A stretch of DNA of 45,232 bases from JBBIJR01 sp037445875 (GCA_037445875.1 JBBIJR010000023.1:1-45232); one strand, 5' to 3'; shown: positions 1 to 9,470, counted from the stretch's first letter. Numbers and translations are program-made. Notes: generated from the letters alone by a model not told the origin.

Positions 1-2
1 TT

Positions 3-1262
3 GTGACCCCCATTGGTCTCGATGGAATGCGTTCGAAGGTTGGTGGATTTGGAAACCATGGTCCGGCGTATGCCATCATAGATGGTCTTCTCTGCCCGAC
101 TTCGTACTTTCCCATGAGTTTCCTTTTTTCTCTGAATTTTGCGTTCACCATCATCTCCGCGCTGCTTATCTGGTTCTTCTTTGTGAACAAGAGCATGGCG
201 TCTTCAGTCATTCTCTTGTTGTTAACTCATCTGGCCGCCGCTGTCTATTCCTTCAGCTTCATGCAAGAATCGATAAATATGTTGTTTGGGGTTGTGCTCT
301 ATCTCTTGCTGTCACGATTGACCAATCGGTCCACACATAGCTCATGGTTGTTTCTGTCCTACTGCCTTGTCACCGTCTTGGCATCAACTTTCAGAATGAC
401 GCACGTGATCTGGTTGTGGGGCCTCCTCCCCCTGTTCGAGTCCAATCGCCAAAGGCTCTGGTTCGCTCTTGTGTGTTTGTTTTTTTCGGTCATGTTTGCT
501 CTATACCTTGCGTATTTGCTTGCTCCATACCCGGAGGGATTCCTTGCTGGTCTTTTGCAGAGAGCTACCGAGAACGCTGTCCCAGCGGTTTTTCTGGATC
601 TTTGGAGTCATTTCGTATCTAATTCCTATCATTTCTTGATTTCTTTCGTGAGCATAGAGTACTACTTCTTTAAGATCGCTTACATCGGGGCATTCGCAGT
701 GGCGATCTACAGCTGGCGTAGCACCGGATCTCGTATAGCGCTCTCTGTGGCCATCATCTTCTTTCTATCGTTCGGACTCATGCTCCTGCTGAATAGAGCC
801 ACATCGTGGAAAGAACACCGCTATCTTCTTTCGCTGTACCCATCGCTCATGATGATCGTGGTCATCCAGAACAGCAGATTGCGGTACGCGCTTCTGGTCT
901 GCCAGCTGTTTCTCCTGCCGTTTACCATGAGGCGAGTGTCGCAGAACCTAGACAGGTATCATAAATCGTACACGACGTATGTGGCTGAAGACCGTCAGAA
1001 GTTTGATTTTCTGCGCGACAGTCTCTCGGACGCATCATCGTCGATGGTCTTGTTGCCCGACCGTTTCCTTGTTCACGGTAATATGGATGTGCCGCTACTG
1101 CCTTTTGTGACGGCCTCCGGTCACGAGGTCCTGTATCAAGTTAGCGTCACTGCCCGAGCTCCGCAGGTGGATTATGCTCTGGTGGATACGGCAGAGCACG
1201 CGGGTGTACGTGTGGCCCAAAAGGGGCGATACGCCTTGCATCTCCTTTCAAAGCCGGAATAA
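3..1262 (+). CDS. Multi-pass membrane protein, 5' partial, possibly GT-C-like glycosyltransferase
   Basis: The reading frame is open to the left edge, so the GTG at position 3 may not be the true start and the N-terminus is probably missing. The visible part has about eight or nine hydrophobic segments over residues 35-310, then a roughly 100-residue soluble C-terminal tail. An early GNHGPAY motif sits where GT-C glycosyltransferases (PMT/ArnT type) carry their first periplasmic loop, with polytopic membrane segments following. That, and the polysaccharide genes downstream, suggest a lipid-linked-sugar glycosyltransferase or polymerase, but no catalytic Asp-Glu motif can be seen in the fragment. 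A flippase or an unrelated polytopic protein is possible. It ends 54 bases before the next glycosyltransferase gene on the same strand. Confidence 0.6.
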   Translation: MTPIGLDGMRSKVGGFGNHGPAYAIIDGLLCPTSYFPMSFLFSLNFAFTIISALLIWFFFVNKSMASSVILLLLTHLAAAVYSFSFMQESINMLFGVVLYLLLSRLTNRSTHSSWLFLSYCLVTVLASTFRMTHVIWLWGLLPLFESNRQRLWFALVCLFFSVMFALYLAYLLAPYPEGFLAGLLQRATENAVPAVFLDLWSHFVSNSYHFLISFVSIEYYFFKIAYIGAFAVAIYSWRSTGSRIALSVAIIFFLSFGLMLLLNRATSWKEHRYLLSLYPSLMMIVVIQNSRLRYALLVCQLFLLPFTMRRVSQNLDRYHKSYTTYVAEDRQKFDFLRDSLSDASSSMVLLPDRFLVHGNMDVPLLPFVTASGHEVLYQVSVTARAPQVDYALVDTAEHAGVRVAQKGRYALHLLSKPE

Positions 1263-1316
1263 TAGGAAGCTCTATGAACATGCGTTCGGTGAAGTCATGG
1301 ATAGGGAGAGACCGGG

Positions 1317-2498
1317 GTGGATAACTGCGCTTCGAAGAAGAAAATTCTCTTTTTCACGCACTTCTCAATGCGATCAAAGGTAGGAGGAGCAGAAGTCAAG
1401 AGTTATCTTCTTGCAGATGCTTTTCAGAGAAGAGGATGGAGTGCGGTTTATGTTGCTCGGGACAGTCCCGGCCGAGCCTGCCTCATAGAGGACCTGGGGA
1501 GGATCCAGATTTACCGAATACCTCGCCGTCTCCATCTCCGGTACTTCTACGATGTGCTGTTCTGGCAAATACTGAGAGCAGAATCACCAACGATCCTTTA
1601 CCTTCGCAACGACAGCCCGTACAACATCATGTCCTGGTTATACAGTCGCATGTACGGCCGTGCATACATACACGCCAACACGAGCGATTTCTATGTGGAT
1701 CCACGCAGGTTTTTCCACGCATCGCTTGCACAACGGAAAAGAAACCTGATCAAGCGTTGGTTGCTGCTACTGGAGAATCTGTTGTCGGACATCCTGTTGA
1801 ATTTTTGCATCCGCCGCAGTGATCTGACAATTGTGGAAACCGAATTCCAACTCAGAATGTTCCAAGAACATTTCAATGCTTCACCATTGCTCTTGCGAGG
1901 TTCGCATCCTTTGCCACCCATCAATGTCAAGGACTCATCCAAACTACCATTGGTACTGTGGATCGCCAACATGGTCCCTCTGAAGCGTCCGGAGTTGTTC
2001 GTCCAATTGGCCCGGGCCTGTCAGGATGTACCGGCATCGTTCATTCTGGTCGCAGGTAAGGCCAGGCCGGAATATCGATCGGAGATCCGGCGGTCCGTGG
2101 AGGGGCTTGCCAACCTGACCTGGCTGGATGAGATCAGCCTGGAGGAGAGCAATGAGCTTTTCGCAAGAGCGGCCCTTTATATCAACACCAGCGAGTACGA
2201 GAGCATACCCAATACCTTTATTCAGGCCTGGATGCGTTTCACACCTACGGTGAGCCTGAACGTCGATCCGGACGGCGTCATCGGGCGGTTCGGGCTCGGT
2301 CGTGTATCCGGGGACATGGCCCGCCTGATCGCCGACGTCAGGGAACTTCTCTCCAATCCGGAGGAACGGCGCCTGATGGGTGAACGAGCAAGGAAACATG
2401 CCGCGGAGCACCACGATCTCGACGTTGCCGCCGACCGGCTGGAAGCCTTGTTCGTCGATCTGCTCGCACAAAAAGGTATTCATGTTGCCAATGGGTGA
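1317..2498 (+). CDS. GT4-family glycosyltransferase
   Basis: A 393-residue GT-B-fold retaining glycosyltransferase, inferred to transfer a nucleotide-activated sugar to the growing lipid-linked glycan on the cytoplasmic face. The N-terminal half has the glycine-rich GGAE motif (SKVGGAEVKSYLLADAF) of GT4 acceptor domains. The C-terminal half has a Rossmann donor domain beginning near PLVLWIANMVPLKRPEL. Its donor-binding segment YESIPNTFIQAW fits the EX7E region, but the second Glu is Gln, a substitution I believe also occurs in other GT4 enzymes. The start is GTG at 1317 with a weak GGGAGAG about 8 bases upstream. The 3' end overlaps the next gene, consistent with translational coupling. Sugar specificity cannot be read. 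Confidence 0.85.
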   Translation: MDNCASKKKILFFTHFSMRSKVGGAEVKSYLLADAFQRRGWSAVYVARDSPGRACLIEDLGRIQIYRIPRRLHLRYFYDVLFWQILRAESPTILYLRNDSPYNIMSWLYSRMYGRAYIHANTSDFYVDPRRFFHASLAQRKRNLIKRWLLLLENLLSDILLNFCIRRSDLTIVETEFQLRMFQEHFNASPLLLRGSHPLPPINVKDSSKLPLVLWIANMVPLKRPELFVQLARACQDVPASFILVAGKARPEYRSEIRRSVEGLANLTWLDEISLEESNELFARAALYINTSEYESIPNTFIQAWMRFTPTVSLNVDPDGVIGRFGLGRVSGDMARLIADVRELLSNPEERRLMGERARKHAAEHHDLDVAADRLEALFVDLLAQKGIHVANG

Positions 2499-4989
2499 TC
2501 TCGTTTACCCGGTCCTCACCGGTCTGTCCTGGGTGTATGTAGCGGCCTTACTCCTCGGCATCCTGTTCAAGCCAAAGCCCGCGTTTCTTGTACTCCTCGC
2601 TACGAAGTTTACCGTCGATCTGCTGTGGGACTTCCAGCTGCTTCCCGGTCTGAATCCACTGAAGGCCGTCGGTGCCGTCCTCGCTGTGGGCATCCTGCGT
2701 CTGCTCTGGATAGGACGGGGACGAATACGCCGACATCCGCTGGGATGGCTGCTCGTGCTCGTGCTGGTCTGGAACGTCTTGTCCGCTCTGTGGGGCGTTG
2801 CCAACAGCCATTTCTTATTCTTTCCTCTGGCCGCGTCGCCGATCGGCTGGATGCACGCGGCCGACTGGTTTCTTCGCGTCGTCATTCAGCTGGGTATCGT
2901 CTTGGTTGGGCCCTGGTTGCTCGAGACGGATCGAGACCATGCCCTTGCCGCCGGTGCTGTCCTCGTCAGCACCGCTGTTCCGACATGGATCGGATGTTAC
3001 CAGTTGCTGAGCGGTTTTGCTCTTCACGTTGCCGACGGTCCCTACTCGGTGGGCCTCTTCACGCGCCTGGACGGCGGCTACCACGATCCGGGAGTGCTGG
3101 CCATCGTGATGTTCACCGGCGTGGTCATGTCCGTTTTTCTTCATCAGAGGAGCAACGGACCCATCCTGAGACGGATAATCGCGGTATACGGCATCTTGTG
3201 TGCGGTCAATCTGTATGGCACGTTTTCCAGAACGTTCTGGCTGACCACGGCCGCATTCGTGGTTCTGTTCTATGTGCTCGACAGGAAACCGAAGCGCGCC
3301 CTCACAGCGGTGGCCGCGTTACTGGCTCTAGCTCTCTTGGTACCGTCCATCGCGAAGAGATTTGAAAAGGAAATCACGTTCCTGCGCTCCCCGACGCAAT
3401 GGTCCTCCGATGAACGCGCGATGGGGAAACTGGGCACCGGCAGAATATGGTTGTGGAACGACGCTCGAAGACATTTTGGTGAACTGGACGTTGTTTCCAA
3501 GATCGCCGGGTCCGGCGGATCCTACGGATCGCACAATCAATACATTTCCTGGCTCCTCCGGAACGGGATCGTGGGGCTCGTGCTGTACGGGTTCCTCCTC
3601 GCCCGCCTGTTCCACGCCGCATGGAAAGGCCGTGGGCGGTCTGTGGCCGGCGACCGTTCGACGCCCAATGTCTTGTTGGCGCTGGCGCTTTGTGTTTGTT
3701 GCGTCGCCAACCTGTTTCTGCAGCCCTGGGATAACATGACTTTTTCTCTCGTCTGGTGGCTGTTTGTTGCATTCCTGGTCGAGCGCAGCTCGCCCGTTCA
3801 GCCGGACAAGGAACGGGCGAAAACAAGGGTACTCCTCATCACCAATATACCGAGCCCGTACCGAATTCCCCTGTTCAATCGCTTGTCGGATAGGCTCGCT
3901 GAGTCAGGTATTTCTCTGAGCGTGCTTTTTCTGGCGCGGCAATACGCGAGACGCCGGTGGTCCGTGGAGGAAAAAGAGTTCAGGTTCGAATATTCGTATC
4001 TCGATGGGCCGCGGCTGACGTACGGCGAGGCGTTTCTTTCGCTCGCACCGGCCATTCCGTTTCGGCTCCTGAAGGCCCGCCCGGAGGCGATTGTGGCGGC
4101 AGGCTTTTCCTTTTCCACGTTGTGGGTCCGGCTGTACTGCGCCGTGTCGGGAGTTCCCTACGTATTGTGGTCCGGGGAGACTTCTGCAGAAGCGGCAGGG
4201 CGACGGGCAGTGGCCGTTCGCACGGCGGTGAGGCGCTGGATGGCCGGCGGGGCATCGTCCTTCGTTGCCTATGGAAGTGAGGCCCACCGGTACTTGTCGT
4301 CTCTCTCAGCGGATCCGGACCGGATTTTCATCGGCCAAAATACGGTCGATACGAAGTACTGGCAAGACACTGCCGAACAACTTCGATCCGGCCGGCGGCA
4401 ATTGCCCGACGGTGGAACACCGAAGCCGTTCAATCTTCTGTTTGTCGGGTATCTGGAGGAACGGAAAGGGGTGCACCTGATGCTCCGGGCCGCCTCGTTG
4501 GTCCATCGTGATCGGCCGGATCTGGACTTCGATTTGCACATTGTTGGTTCCGGTCCGCAGGAGAGCGGGCTTCGGGCTCTTTCCAGCGAGCTGGGCATCG
4601 GAGCGATCACCCGGTTCTGGGGCTACCGTCAAAAGCAGGAGCTGCCTCCCTTCTATGCAATAAGCGATTGGCTGATCTTTCCGTCCATTACGGAACTCTA
4701 TGGGCTGGTTCCGCTTGAAGCCATGGCCTCAGGTGTTCCGGTCATCTGCTCACGGCGCGCCGGGTGTGCCCATGACCTCATCGAGGACGGGGTCAACGGT
4801 CTTCTTGTGGATCCGACGGACGTGTCTGCGCTCGCCCAGACCATCCAGCGTTGTTTGCCCGATCCCGCTCTCAGATCCGGCATGGCCGTCGCCGCGATGG
4901 AAACCGTCGAGAAGAGATTCACGATCGAACGAAGCGCCGCCGGTTTCGCGGCCGCCATTCAGAGGGCCCTGGCTGAAAGAATTCTTTGA
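2482..4989 (+). CDS. Fusion: Wzy/O-antigen-ligase-like membrane domain + GT4 glycosyltransferase
   Basis: One 835-residue reading frame joins two normally separate functions. Residues about 1-435 are a polytopic membrane domain of the O-antigen polymerase/ligase type, with the characteristic periplasmic loop GSHNQYISWLLRNG (His351) near its end. Residues about 446-835 are a full GT4 glycosyltransferase: N-terminal domain starting RVLLITNIPSPYR, donor domain with LLFVGYLEERKGVHLM, and EX7E motif ELYGLVPLE. There is no stop or methionine at the junction. I chose ATG 2482, inside the end of the previous gene, because AAAGG lies just upstream and the membrane domain begins at once; the frame is open further upstream but that part only shadows the preceding gene. 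The fusion would place a cytoplasmic sugar transferase on the polymerase itself. Confidence 0.85.
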   Translation: MLPMGDLVYPVLTGLSWVYVAALLLGILFKPKPAFLVLLATKFTVDLLWDFQLLPGLNPLKAVGAVLAVGILRLLWIGRGRIRRHPLGWLLVLVLVWNVLSALWGVANSHFLFFPLAASPIGWMHAADWFLRVVIQLGIVLVGPWLLETDRDHALAAGAVLVSTAVPTWIGCYQLLSGFALHVADGPYSVGLFTRLDGGYHDPGVLAIVMFTGVVMSVFLHQRSNGPILRRIIAVYGILCAVNLYGTFSRTFWLTTAAFVVLFYVLDRKPKRALTAVAALLALALLVPSIAKRFEKEITFLRSPTQWSSDERAMGKLGTGRIWLWNDARRHFGELDVVSKIAGSGGSYGSHNQYISWLLRNGIVGLVLYGFLLARLFHAAWKGRGRSVAGDRSTPNVLLALALCVCCVANLFLQPWDNMTFSLVWWLFVAFLVERSSPVQPDKERAKTRVLLITNIPSPYRIPLFNRLSDRLAESGISLSVLFLARQYARRRWSVEEKEFRFEYSYLDGPRLTYGEAFLSLAPAIPFRLLKARPEAIVAAGFSFSTLWVRLYCAVSGVPYVLWSGETSAEAAGRRAVAVRTAVRRWMAGGASSFVAYGSEAHRYLSSLSADPDRIFIGQNTVDTKYWQDTAEQLRSGRRQLPDGGTPKPFNLLFVGYLEERKGVHLMLRAASLVHRDRPDLDFDLHIVGSGPQESGLRALSSELGIGAITRFWGYRQKQELPPFYAISDWLIFPSITELYGLVPLEAMASGVPVICSRRAGCAHDLIEDGVNGLLVDPTDVSALAQTIQRCLPDPALRSGMAVAAMETVEKRFTIERSAAGFAAAIQRALAERIL

Positions 4990-5014
4990 GTTTGAGGCGG
5001 TAATGCGCTATATT
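4986..5014 (+). promoter_or_regulatory. Candidate sigma70-type promoter before the second wzy-like gene
   Basis: TTGAGT (4986-4991) and TATATT (5009-5014) are separated by exactly 17 bases and end 20 bases before the ATG at 5035. The -35 box overlaps the stop of the preceding gene. This would give an internal promoter in an otherwise tightly packed operon. The same TATATT -10 recurs ahead of uppS and rnpB. Confidence 0.4.
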
Positions 5015-5034
5015 CGCCTGTTTTTTGAAAAACT

Positions 5035-6432
5035 ATGCCGGTAGTGGTGCGAAATAACGCCAGGATCTGGGTGCTCCCGCTGGTCGTTCTCCTCGGGATC
5101 CTCCTTTCGATCATGGCGACGCAGTCGGTTCTGACGCCTCTGGTCGTAGTCATTCTGCTTCTATCGACCGCGTTCCTCTTCAAGAACTGGAAGAACGCCT
5201 TTTTCGTTCTGTTTCTGACAAGGCCGGTTATTGACACCGCATACAACTACAATATTCTGTTTGGCTTCTCGCCTCTGCACTTCATTGGCGTCGCCTTTCC
5301 ACTCCTTACGTTGTCGTACTTTCTGCAGGCGAAACACTCGGCCCCGCTGAAGGCGAGGAGACCGATGATCCTGTTTCTCCTGTCCAACGTCCTCTCGGCT
5401 TTGGCCACGATGGTGAGCAACCCGTCCGAGCCGTCTTTCATCTACGGTCTCATGATTTTTTTTCAGAGCGCCAATTTCGTCTCGGCCTATTTGCTTCTTC
5501 CCTTTCTCGTCGAAAGCGAAAAAGAGCTGAATCGGTTTGTCGTCATGCTGATGATCGCCGGCCTTTTTCCGCTGCTGACGGGGCTTGCCCAGAGCTTCGG
5601 CGTCCTTCCGGGTCTGAAGACCATTCGCACGACCGGGGAACTGGTCCGGATCTCCGGATGGTACTACGACAGTTCGAACATGCGTTTCTACATGTTTCAA
5701 ACGATCGTTTCGTCTCTCCTCGTCATCAGTTTCAATCGCAGCCGAATGTCCCGCACCGCTCATGCCCTTCTCCTCGGCGTAATGGCCGGATCGTTTTACG
5801 TGCTGTACAGGACCTACTCGAAGTCTGCGCTGGCCATCATGGTCGTCGGTATGTTCATGTATTTTCTCCTCCGGCGCCAGTTTGTTCTGGCCCTGTCCGG
5901 GCTCGTGGCGTGCGTTATCGCCTATGCGGCGGTCGACACCATCCGGCGGGACGTCGATTCCCTGCTATGGAAAGAAATCTGGTATGCCCAACTCGAAGAT
6001 AAAGAGCAGTTCTATACTCCGTCGCTGCTTTCAGGACGCGTCGGTGTCTGGGAGCAGCAGTTGGAGGCCTTCAAGGCATCGGACATTATCTCCAAAGCCG
6101 TGGGTATCAGTTATTTCTTTGGCAGGCATGCGCACAACGATTTCATGCGGGTCCTGATCTCTACGGGCTTCATCGGTCTGTCTCTTTTTGTATTCGCGTA
6201 CGGAGCACTGGTTTCCTACTTGATCGCCGGATACATGCGCTATAGGGACGCGCTTTCCATCATGGCTCTGATAGTGTTCGCGGCCTTGCTGATCGACAGC
6301 TTTGGACTGACCATGACGTTGGTAACCAGTTATTGCTGGTTCAGTTTCGGCATCATGAGCCTGAGCATCAATCGTACATGGCAGAAGGTGGAAAAACCGG
6401 ACAGCGCAGACAGAGGAACCCATGCTGCTTAA
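5035..6432 (+). CDS. O-antigen polymerase/ligase-like membrane protein (Wzy family)
   Basis: A 465-residue polytopic inner-membrane protein with about 11-12 hydrophobic segments. The diagnostic region is SGRVGVWEQQLEAF followed by GRHAHNDFMRVLISTG (His365, His367, Asn368). This matches the Wzy_C/O-antigen-ligase signature, where an extracytoplasmic loop carries basic and His residues ahead of HN-aromatic-L. Such proteins polymerise or ligate undecaprenyl-linked repeat units in the periplasm. It is the second Wzy-like protein in the locus after the fusion at 2482-4989; one may polymerise and the other ligate, or each may act on a different linkage. The start has no clear Shine-Dalgarno. The stop overlaps the next gene's ATG by 11 bases. 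Confidence 0.85.
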   Translation: MPVVVRNNARIWVLPLVVLLGILLSIMATQSVLTPLVVVILLLSTAFLFKNWKNAFFVLFLTRPVIDTAYNYNILFGFSPLHFIGVAFPLLTLSYFLQAKHSAPLKARRPMILFLLSNVLSALATMVSNPSEPSFIYGLMIFFQSANFVSAYLLLPFLVESEKELNRFVVMLMIAGLFPLLTGLAQSFGVLPGLKTIRTTGELVRISGWYYDSSNMRFYMFQTIVSSLLVISFNRSRMSRTAHALLLGVMAGSFYVLYRTYSKSALAIMVVGMFMYFLLRRQFVLALSGLVACVIAYAAVDTIRRDVDSLLWKEIWYAQLEDKEQFYTPSLLSGRVGVWEQQLEAFKASDIISKAVGISYFFGRHAHNDFMRVLISTGFIGLSLFVFAYGALVSYLIAGYMRYRDALSIMALIVFAALLIDSFGLTMTLVTSYCWFSFGIMSLSINRTWQKVEKPDSADRGTHAA

Positions 6433-7594
6433 GTGGACCAAGAATTTTTTGCTTCTTATTTTCGGATTTTGTTTCGCCCTCGGGCTTGTGGAATGGGGAC
6501 TTCGTCTTGCCGGCGTACGGCCCGCGACGTACTTGAGAAAATTCTCCCGGTACCACTCCACCCTGGGATGGGAGAAGGTGCCGGGCGCGGAGGGACATTT
6601 CCGCCGGGGTGACGTGCTGGTTCACGAAAAGATCAACTCCCTGGGACTCCGCGGACCGGAGTACGCACACGAAAAGCCGGAGGGTACTTTCCGAATCCTG
6701 GTGCTGGGCGACTCCTTCACGGAGGGTTACGATGTGGAACTGGACGACTTGTTTACGACTATCCTGGAGCGCTCGCTGCGCAAGCGATGGCCAAAGATCG
6801 AAGTGATCAACGGAGGGACCGGAGGTTATAGTACCGATCAGATGTACTTGTTTTTAAGAGTGGAGGGCTACAAATACCATCCCGATCTGGTGGTTATGAT
6901 GACCTATCCCACGAACGATGTCTACTACAATATCAAGAACCGCTATGGAAATTACTATAAGCCGCTGTTCGAACTGGCGGACAGCACCCTGATGCTCACG
7001 AACACGCCCTTGCCGATGCCCCCGCTTCGGGAAGGAATCAAGGATGTCTTCCGAGAATTCGCACTGTATCAGTTCATCCTGACCGACGTATTACCTCGAA
7101 ATCCGTGGCTGGGTGATTTTTTGGAACGTACCGGTTGGATATCGCCCGCGACCCTCGAGCTCGCAAGCGGCCAGCGATCCGCTCCATCGTCTTTCCGCAT
7201 ATACGAACGTTCGCAGGACCCGGAGACCGAGCGGGCCTGGGCGATCACAACCGCGCTGCTTTCGGCAACGCAGGTCTTGTGCGACTCGCTGGGTTCTCGA
7301 TTCGTTGTCTTCTCCATTCCGGATCAATTCCAGCTGTATGATGCCGCGTGGTCGTCCACGCAGGAACGATACGGCGTTGACGAGCGTATGTGGGACCGAA
7401 CGAAACCGGAACGCATGCTGTCTCAATATTGCACCGATCACCGGATCTCGTTCATTAACCTGTTGGATACGCTTAAGGCAGACGGCACTCCGAGCAACCT
7501 GTACGCCGGGGTCCACTGGAATGCCGACGGCAACCGGCTGACGGCCCGCGTTCTCGAGCATTGGGTCAACGCTAATTACCCCGGGAGACGTTGA
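6422..7594 (+). CDS. Membrane-anchored SGNH/GDSL-like protein 1
   Basis: A 390-residue protein with an N-terminal signal anchor (about residues 8-28) and an exterior SGNH-like domain. Block I is LVLGDSFTEG (nucleophile Ser98), block II is INGGTGGYST, block III is TYPTNDV, and the C-terminal His is in AGVHWNADG (His365). The Asp expected three residues before the His is Ala362, so the catalytic triad looks incomplete. In polysaccharide loci such proteins are usually thought to add or remove O-acyl groups on the periplasmic glycan; the activity here is inferred. It overlaps the preceding wzy-like gene by 11 bases and is the first of four SGNH-like proteins in this locus. Confidence 0.82.
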   Translation: MLLKWTKNFLLLIFGFCFALGLVEWGLRLAGVRPATYLRKFSRYHSTLGWEKVPGAEGHFRRGDVLVHEKINSLGLRGPEYAHEKPEGTFRILVLGDSFTEGYDVELDDLFTTILERSLRKRWPKIEVINGGTGGYSTDQMYLFLRVEGYKYHPDLVVMMTYPTNDVYYNIKNRYGNYYKPLFELADSTLMLTNTPLPMPPLREGIKDVFREFALYQFILTDVLPRNPWLGDFLERTGWISPATLELASGQRSAPSSFRIYERSQDPETERAWAITTALLSATQVLCDSLGSRFVVFSIPDQFQLYDAAWSSTQERYGVDERMWDRTKPERMLSQYCTDHRISFINLLDTLKADGTPSNLYAGVHWNADGNRLTARVLEHWVNANYPGRR

Positions 7595-7599
7595 GCTCT

Positions 7600-8763
7600 A
7601 TGCGCGTCGGTGTTTGTGCGTTGGGATCGGTATCAGGCGATACGGGGGGTCGTACGTACCTGGTGAACTTTGCTCGGGTCGCCGGCACGGCCCACCGTAA
7701 TCATCAGTTCGTGTTCTTCATGAGCGATGGCCAGGAGCACGGCCTCCAGCTCGATTTCCCCAACATCCTACCGGTGACCGTTCCCCATTCCCACCGGCAT
7801 GTCTTTCTAAGAGTCATGGGTGAACATCTCATCCTGCCGAGCCTCATGCGCAGGTACGGAATCGATGCGATGTATTATCCCAACAACTTCTCTTCCTTTT
7901 CGTGTCCGGTACCGTACGTCCTGGCCATTCGCAGCATGTTATACTATCACCATCCGAGAACTATCGGCCGATTCCGACGGCTGTACAGAACAGCCATGAC
8001 CCCACACTCCGCACGCGGTGCGCATTCCATTATTTCACCTTCGCACGATATTAAAGCGGATGTCTGCAGGTTCACCGGTGTAGCTCCCGAAAAGATCCAC
8101 GTAATCAACCACGGAGTCGATTCCGCTCTTTTTTCCACACGGTACCCGCCGGAGGAATACGAAAGGACCCTCACCCGACTGCGCATCGTACCTCCCTTCA
8201 TACTGTATACGTCGGCTCTGTGGAGATACAAGAATCATGACAAGCTTATTCTGGCGTTCAAGCGTCTGGTGGACGACCGGTCCATTCCCCACCAACTGGT
8301 GCTGGTCGGAAAAGGGGTCAATTCCGAGCGCTCCTACGAACGGAGTCTTCGCGACCTGATCGTTCGTCTCGGTCTTGAGCACCGTGTCGTCATGGCGGGT
8401 TATCTCGATCATCACGAGTTGAAGTATCTCTATCAGCGATGCGATGTGTTTGCCTTTCCTTCCTCCTATGAGAGCTTCGGCAACCCGTTGTTTGAAGCCA
8501 TGGCGGCGGGCGTACCTATTGTGTCATCCAATGTACACTCGTTTCCCGAAATGGCGGGAGACGCCGCTTTGTTCGTGAATCCGCTCGACACACAGGCGCT
8601 GTCGGACGGATTGTACCGCTGCATCACGGACGAGGCTCTTCGCGCCGAACTCGTTGCCGCCGGCCGAAAGAGGGTCGCCCAGTTTTCCTGGGACAACTGC
8701 GTTCGGGAAACCCTTGCCGTGCTCGAGGAGGCCGCAAAATCCACGAAACGCGGATCGCGATGA
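7600..8763 (+). CDS. GT4-family glycosyltransferase
   Basis: A 387-residue GT-B glycosyltransferase of family 4. Visible landmarks are the glycine-rich N-terminal loop (SVSGDTGGRTYLVNF), VINHGVDSALF between the domains, the donor-domain strand ILYTSALWRYKNHDKLI, and the EX7E motif ESFGNPLFE followed by AMAAGVPIVSS. It probably transfers a hexose to the lipid-linked repeat unit. The frame also has a TTG at 7591 overlapping the previous stop; I prefer ATG 7600, which begins the conserved strand MRVGVCALG directly. The stop overlaps the next start as ATGA, so the two are probably translationally coupled. Confidence 0.88.
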   Translation: MRVGVCALGSVSGDTGGRTYLVNFARVAGTAHRNHQFVFFMSDGQEHGLQLDFPNILPVTVPHSHRHVFLRVMGEHLILPSLMRRYGIDAMYYPNNFSSFSCPVPYVLAIRSMLYYHHPRTIGRFRRLYRTAMTPHSARGAHSIISPSHDIKADVCRFTGVAPEKIHVINHGVDSALFSTRYPPEEYERTLTRLRIVPPFILYTSALWRYKNHDKLILAFKRLVDDRSIPHQLVLVGKGVNSERSYERSLRDLIVRLGLEHRVVMAGYLDHHELKYLYQRCDVFAFPSSYESFGNPLFEAMAAGVPIVSSNVHSFPEMAGDAALFVNPLDTQALSDGLYRCITDEALRAELVAAGRKRVAQFSWDNCVRETLAVLEEAAKSTKRGSR

Positions 8764-9470
8764 AGTTATCAATTATCATTCCTGTGTTCAACGAGGTACA
8801 AACGGTCCGGCACCTGGTGGCGACCGTGCGGAATGTCAATGTACAGGTGGGCTCCGATGCCGTCGGCAAGGAGATCATCGTCGTCGATGATGGTTCGACG
8901 GATGGTACGCGTGAAATCCTCCAGAGCGATGTCGAGCCGATCGTCCACAAGGTCGTTTACCACGAGATCAACAAGGGAAAAGGCGCGGCCATTCGGAGCG
9001 GTATTCAACACGTCACCGGTGACGTCGTGATCGTTCAAGACGCCGATCTGGAGTACGACCCGGCCGAATACGGCAAGCTCCTGCACCCGATTGCCGAGAA
9101 CAAGGCCGACGTCGTTTACGGCTCACGATTTGCCGGCAATGACGCTCACCGCGTACTCTATTTCTGGCACTATATGGGAAACAGGTTCCTGACCACGCTC
9201 TCCAACATGTTCTCCAACCTGAATCTCACCGACATGGAGACGTGCTACAAAGTCTTTCGCAGGGAGATCGTGCAGGGCTTGCACCTGGAGCAGAATCGTT
9301 TTGGGTTCGAACCGGAGATCACCGCGAAGATCGCACGGATCAAGGGCATACGTGTTTACGAGGTTGGGATTTCCTATCACGGGCGGACATACGACGAAGG
9401 AAAGAAGATCAACTGGAAGGACGGATTCTCGGCTGTTTGGTGTATCATCAAGTATAATCTGTTCGGCTAG
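8760..9470 (+). CDS. GT2-family glycosyltransferase, DPM1/DPG-synthase-like
   Basis: A 236-residue GT-A-fold glycosyltransferase. The N-terminus MKLSIIIPVFNE, the nucleotide-binding VVDDGSTDGT and the metal-binding DADLEYDP are classic for the dolichyl/polyprenyl-phosphate sugar synthase branch of GT2. Conserved TDMETCYKVFRR and RFGFEPEITAKI follow. There is no C-terminal membrane extension, so it resembles the short soluble form. Such enzymes usually make a polyprenyl-phosphate-linked monosaccharide used by GT-C transferases, which would fit the polytopic protein at the left edge, but direct chain extension cannot be excluded. It overlaps the upstream gene by four bases. Confidence 0.88.
   Translation: MKLSIIIPVFNEVQTVRHLVATVRNVNVQVGSDAVGKEIIVVDDGSTDGTREILQSDVEPIVHKVVYHEINKGKGAAIRSGIQHVTGDVVIVQDADLEYDPAEYGKLLHPIAENKADVVYGSRFAGNDAHRVLYFWHYMGNRFLTTLSNMFSNLNLTDMETCYKVFRREIVQGLHLEQNRFGFEPEITAKIARIKGIRVYEVGISYHGRTYDEGKKINWKDGFSAVWCIIKYNLFG

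Noticed and set aside
4995..5019. AGGCG/CGCCT followed by T's as a possible terminator before the second wzy-like gene
   Set aside because: The stem is only five pairs with a 15-base loop; the TTGAGT-N17-TATATT promoter explains the same bases better.
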